Shown: in pieces, positions 39,478-43,246 of the stretch
How the letters are laid out: every line of letters begins with the position of its first letter
How positions within the stretch are numbered: the stretch's first letter is position 1
Source: Pseudomonadota bacterium
Lineage (GTDB): Bacteria > Pseudomonadota > Alphaproteobacteria > Acetobacterales > Acetobacteraceae
Length of the DNA stretch: 43,246 nucleotides
NCBI GenBank assembly: GCA_021808985.1
Contig: JAKBAQ010000002.1
Span: 1-43,246, forward strand
Direction: 5' to 3'
Translations under genes and position numbers: made by a program
The notes under the pieces: model-generated
Databases searched by the model: none
Told to the model about the DNA's origin: nothing
The model's input: the letters and a program-made list of their open reading frames with translations, nothing else

Positions 39478-39564
39478 CCGTTCTCGCATAATCACCCGGC
39501 GGGATTGAAACATCCCCCGCCCCGCCCCACAATGGCGGAACCGGCCAAAACGGGGAGGATCGCC

Positions 39565-39774
39565 ATGTGTCCGCACTGCGCTGATGGTTTCAGTCACCCG
39601 CAACCCGGCCCCGCCCGGATTGCGCAGCTTCTCGCCCTGCTCGAACAACCCGGCGCCCTGCCGCCGGATGCCGCCCTGCGGATCGCCAGGGAACTCCTGC
39701 ATTGGGCCGGGCGCGCGCAGCCAGGCCTCGTGTGCGAGCCGGTGGCCCCGCCCGCCGCCCCGCTGGCGGCCTGA
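39565..39774 (+). CDS. Small CxxC-containing hypothetical protein (69 aa)
   Basis: MCPHCADGFSHPQPGPARIAQLLALLEQPG...; ggggagg ribosome-binding site ahead of ATG 39565; abuts the M20 gene. Confidence 0.5.
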   Translation: MCPHCADGFSHPQPGPARIAQLLALLEQPGALPPDAALRIARELLHWAGRAQPGLVCEPVAPPAAPLAA

Positions 39775-39777
39775 GCC

Positions 39778-41034
39778 ATGGCCACGCCAGCAACCACGCT
39801 GCCCGTTCCCTCCGCCAGCCTACTGGCGCAGCTTGAGCAGATCTATCAAGACCTGCACGCCAACCCCGAACTTTCCATGCAGGAGCACCGCACGGCATCC
39901 ATCGCCGCGGCATGGCTGCGCCAGCATGGCTATGCGGTGAGCGAAGGCGTCGGCGGCACCGGGGTCGTCGGGCTGCTGCGGAATGGCGAGGGCCCGGTCG
40001 TCCTGCTCCGGGCAGACATGGACGCCCTGCCCATCAAGGAGAGCACCGGCCTCGCCTATGCCAGCACCAAAACCGGGACTGACCGTTTCGGCCAAACCAC
40101 CTCAATCGCCCATTCCTGCGGGCATGACATGCACGTGGCCTGGCTCATGGGCGCGGTCTGCATCCTGGCCACCAACCAGGCCGCGTGGCGCGGCACGGTC
40201 ATGGCCGTCTTCCAGCCAGGCGAGGAAACCGGCCAGGGCGCCCGCGCCATGCTGGCCGATGGCATGCTCCACCGCTTCCCACGGCCTGATGTCACACTGG
40301 GCCAGCATGTCATGCCGCTGCCCGCCGGGCGCATCGGCTGGCGCGCCGGCACCATACTCTCCGCCGGCGACAGTTGGGAGGTCACCATGTTCGGCCGCGG
40401 CGCGCATGGCTCGATGCCGCAAAAAAGCGTTGACCCGGTGGTAATGGCGGCCTCGGCGGTGATGCGCCTGCAAACCGTGGTCTCGCGCGAGGTGGCGATG
40501 ACCGACTCCGCGGTGCTGACCGTGGGCAGCCTGCAAGCCGGGATGAACGAGAACGTGATCCCTGACCGCGCCCTGCTGCGCCTCAACATCCGCACCTTCA
40601 AGGCCGAGGTGCGCACGCGCGTGCTCGCCGCCGTCAAGCGTATCCTCGAAGCCGAGGCCACGGCCTCCGGCGCGCCGCGCCCGCCCGAATTCTCGGTGCT
40701 GAGCGAATTCCCGCTCACCCGCAACGATGCCGCGGCCACCCGCAAGGTGGTGGCCGCGCTGGAGCGGCATTTCGGCGCCGCGCGCGTGGGCGAAATTCCC
40801 CCCGCCACCGCCAGCGAGGATTTCAGCCTCTTCGGCGCCGCCTGGAACGCGCCGGCGGTATTCTGGATGATCGGCGGAATAGACCCGGCCAATTATGAAG
40901 CCGCCAGCAAGGTGGATGAGCTGCCCGCCAACCACGCGCCGGACTTCGCGCCCGTGCTCGACCCCACCTTGCGCACCGGCATTGAAGCCATGCTCACCGC
41001 CGCCGGCGCCTGGCTCTGTCCGGACCATGCATAG
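39778..41034 (+). CDS. M20-family amidohydrolase (hippurate hydrolase/aminoacylase-like)
   Basis: VVLLRADMDALPIKESTGLAYAS, HSCGHDMHVAWLMG, FQPGEETGQGARAML. Confidence 0.92.
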   Translation: MATPATTLPVPSASLLAQLEQIYQDLHANPELSMQEHRTASIAAAWLRQHGYAVSEGVGGTGVVGLLRNGEGPVVLLRADMDALPIKESTGLAYASTKTGTDRFGQTTSIAHSCGHDMHVAWLMGAVCILATNQAAWRGTVMAVFQPGEETGQGARAMLADGMLHRFPRPDVTLGQHVMPLPAGRIGWRAGTILSAGDSWEVTMFGRGAHGSMPQKSVDPVVMAASAVMRLQTVVSREVAMTDSAVLTVGSLQAGMNENVIPDRALLRLNIRTFKAEVRTRVLAAVKRILEAEATASGAPRPPEFSVLSEFPLTRNDAAATRKVVAALERHFGAARVGEIPPATASEDFSLFGAAWNAPAVFWMIGGIDPANYEAASKVDELPANHAPDFAPVLDPTLRTGIEAMLTAAGAWLCPDHA

Positions 41035-41668
41035 CGCCGTCCTGAAGGACCTCACCGGTGCGCTGGACTGGGTGGGCACCCTGGCATTCGCCCTGAGCGG
41101 CGGCCTGCTCGGCGTGCGCAAGCGTTTCGACCTGTTCGGCGTCCTCTTCCTCTCCTTCGTGGCGGCGGTGGCTGGCGGCATGATGCGCGACATACTGATC
41201 AACGCGCTCCCCCCCGCCGCGGTCACCGACACGCATTATTTCCTGATCTCGATCGGCGCCGGGCTGCTCACCTTCTACTGGTATCCAAGGGTCGTCTCCC
41301 TGCAACGCCAGATTTTACTGTTTGACATGATAGGCCTGGCCCTGTTCGCCGTCATCGGCGCCCAGAAGGCGCTGGATTACGGCATCAACCCGCTGATGGC
41401 CGCTCCCATGGGCATGCTCACAGGCATCGGCGGCGGCATGGCGCGAGACGTCCTGGCCGGCGAAATCCCCTTCGTGCTCCGGGCAGATCTTTACGCCATC
41501 GCCGCCCTGGCAGCCGGCGCCGCCGTATCGGCCGGGCACATCATCGGCCTGGCGCCGCTGCTCCCCATGCTGCTTGGCGCCGCGCTCTGTATCTTCCTGC
41601 GCCTGATGGCGCTCTACCGCGGCTGGCGCGCCCCAATGCCCCGCTGGGCCAGCGGCAAACACACCTGA
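41027..41668 (+). CDS. Trimeric intracellular cation channel (TRIC/UPF0126) family protein
   Basis: DWVGTLAFALSGGLLGVRKRFDLFGVLFLSFVAAVAGGMMRDILI and GMLTGIGGGMARDVLAGEIP. Confidence 0.9.
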   Translation: MHSAVLKDLTGALDWVGTLAFALSGGLLGVRKRFDLFGVLFLSFVAAVAGGMMRDILINALPPAAVTDTHYFLISIGAGLLTFYWYPRVVSLQRQILLFDMIGLALFAVIGAQKALDYGINPLMAAPMGMLTGIGGGMARDVLAGEIPFVLRADLYAIAALAAGAAVSAGHIIGLAPLLPMLLGAALCIFLRLMALYRGWRAPMPRWASGKHT

Positions 41669-41712
41669 AACCCCCTCGCCATCAACATCATCCAGAGACA
41701 ATTTGCAGCCCA

Positions 41713-41799
41713 TGGTGCGGGCGGCCGGAATCGAACCGGCACGGGATTGCTCCCAACGGATTTTAAGTCCGTTGCGTCTACCGGTTTCGCCACGCCCGC
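41713..41799 (-). tRNA. tRNA-Leu (anticodon TAA), CCA encoded
   Basis: Reverse complement GCGGGCGTGGCGAAACCGGTAGACGCAACGGACTTAAAATCCGTTGGGAGCAATCCCGTGCCGGTTCGATTCCGGCCGCCCGCACCA; long variable arm. Confidence 0.94.
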
Positions 41800-41903
41800 A
41801 TACGCGCCAGTGTAACCGCAAAACGCAGCCGGTCAAAGAGGGGCGGCGGACCTATTTTCTTTGTTGTCAGTCAGGTGGCCTCCATTGCGCCCAGAGCACG
41901 CGC

Positions 41904-41932
41904 AAAAAAAGGCGGTGCCCGAAGGCACCGCC
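41904..41932 (-). terminator. Rho-independent terminator (minus strand)
   Basis: ggcggtgcc-cgaa-ggcaccgcc perfect 9-bp stem followed on the minus strand by TTTTTTT. Confidence 0.8.
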
Positions 41933-42030
41933 CAGTATGGAGAGGAAACATAACCACGAGTTTGCACAGTGCTAAACTCATAAAGTTACGGTTTGGTTTA
42001 AACGCCCGCCCCCACCCGCGCCAAAATTGC

Positions 42031-42921
42031 CTATACGGTGCGCTGGGCTTTCTCCCGCGCGGCGGAGGCCTTTATGGCCTCTCGGGCACGCTCCCACTGC
42101 TCGCCGGTCAACCGCGAGAGGCCGGCGAAAGTGCTCGGCGCGGCAAGGTGGTGGCCGCCATCAATGCCTATGGTTTGGCCTGTAATGTAATCGCACCCAT
42201 CCGCCTGCAGAAATATCATGAGATTCTGCAACTCGGGCATCTCGCCAAAACGACGCATCGGCACCTCATCCGCCTGGCTGGCGCCAATCGAGGCCTCGGG
42301 AATCGGGCTCAGTCTCTCCCACGCGCCTTCCGTCGGAAACGGGCCGGGGGCAACCGCGTTGAGGCGGATGCCATAAGGCCCCCATTCCACGGCGAGCGAC
42401 ATGGTCATGGCATGCAAGGCGGTTTTCGCCATGGCGGACGGCACGACAAAGGCCGACCCCGTCCACACCCACGTAACCAGATTGCTCACGATGGACCCCC
42501 GCTGCCCCGCCGCGATCCAGCGCTTGCCCACCTCCAGCGTGGCGTAGAAATTGCCGTCCATCACCGTGGAGCGGATCGCCTCATAACCCCGCGGGGTAAG
42601 GTCCTTGGTGGGGGAAATAAAATTGGCCGCCGCGTTGTTGACCAGTCCAGTCAGCGCGCCATCCTGCCAGATTCGCTCAGCCATGGCGGCCACGGAGTCC
42701 GGTTCGCGCAAGTTGCAACCAATCGCGATAACCTTGCCCCCCGTCCCGGCGCTGATCTCAGCGGCGGCCTCCGCCAGAATGCCCTCGCGTCGGCCGCAAA
42801 TATAAACCGTGGCGCCATGCTGGGCAAAGCCGCGGGCAATCTCACGGCCAAGGCCGGTGCCCCCGCCGGAGACGAGAATACGCTTGCCCGCCAGGGCATC
42901 GCTGCGAAACGGTGAAACCAT
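42031..42921 (-). CDS. SDR-family oxidoreductase (peroxisomal 2,4-dienoyl-CoA reductase-like)
   Basis: ILVSGGGTGLGREIARGFA, LVNNAAANF, GPFPTEGAWERLSP, ITGQTIGIDGGHHL. Confidence 0.88.
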   Translation of the reverse strand: MVSPFRSDALAGKRILVSGGGTGLGREIARGFAQHGATVYICGRREGILAEAAAEISAGTGGKVIAIGCNLREPDSVAAMAERIWQDGALTGLVNNAAANFISPTKDLTPRGYEAIRSTVMDGNFYATLEVGKRWIAAGQRGSIVSNLVTWVWTGSAFVVPSAMAKTALHAMTMSLAVEWGPYGIRLNAVAPGPFPTEGAWERLSPIPEASIGASQADEVPMRRFGEMPELQNLMIFLQADGCDYITGQTIGIDGGHHLAAPSTFAGLSRLTGEQWERAREAIKASAAREKAQRTV

Positions 42922-42933
42922 GTTTTGTTTCCT

Positions 42934-43245
42934 TTACTCTTTGTTTTTCGCGGGTTTGCCGAGCCTGCCCGCGAACATTTGCTTGGCGATAATCGTCTTC
43001 ATGATCTCTATGGAGCCGCCCGCGATTTTGACAATGCGCGCATCGGCATAGGCACGGGTGATCGGATATTCCCACATATAGCCCCAACCGCCAAATAGTT
43101 GCAGGCATTTATCCACGGCCTCGCAATGCAGTTCACAAACGAACATTTTCGCCATCGCCGCGTCAACCGAATCCAGTTTCCCCTGCATGAACAAATCAAT
43201 GCATTTATCGGTATAAACCCGGGCCACGGTCGCCTTCGTCTGCAA
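42934..43245 (-). CDS. Acyl-CoA dehydrogenase, C-terminal portion (runs off window end)
   Basis: KCLQLFGGWGYMWEYPITRAYADARIVKIAGGSIEIMKTIIAKQM. Confidence 0.9.
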   Translation of the reverse strand: MQTKATVARVYTDKCIDLFMQGKLDSVDAAMAKMFVCELHCEAVDKCLQLFGGWGYMWEYPITRAYADARIVKIAGGSIEIMKTIIAKQMFAGRLGKPAKNKE

Positions 43246-43246
43246 A

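Noticed and set aside
1-43246. CRISPR arrays, IS elements or prophage structural genes
   Set aside because: No regularly spaced repeats, intact transposase or phage gene seen; only the tRNA-Pro islet shows mobile-element hallmarks.

Overview
GC-rich chromosomal window that looks alphaproteobacterial, possibly Acetobacteraceae; this placement is inferred from gene content and order and was not tested. Most of it is core genome: amidase and PBP1A, the rpmH-rnpA-yidD-yidC-engB-argB block, ETF-QO, a Slt-type lytic transglycosylase with a MoaB/MogA-like protein, cysG(N)/cysH, and a thioredoxin/LON-N/Trm112-like/DUF971/MFS operon. Three tRNAs are visible: Pro-CGG, Gly-GCC and Leu-UAA. Two regions are accessory. 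(1) About 1.6 kb of AT-richer DNA (1887-3494) is bounded by a perfect 22-bp direct repeat of the 3' end of tRNA-Pro(CGG). It contains three 11-bp-phased arm-type repeat pairs, what looks like a truncated tyrosine-integrase N-terminus, and one intact ORF of unknown function. (2) A catabolic run at 29573-38484 on the minus strand encodes P450, Rieske dioxygenase alpha and beta, two OYE/FadH-like Fe-S flavoenzymes and a KstD/fumarate-reductase-like flavoprotein, with a divergent IclR regulator. The degenerate tRNA islet and its orphan cargo gene are the best candidate for something undescribed. All assignments come from reading the sequence; no database search was run.
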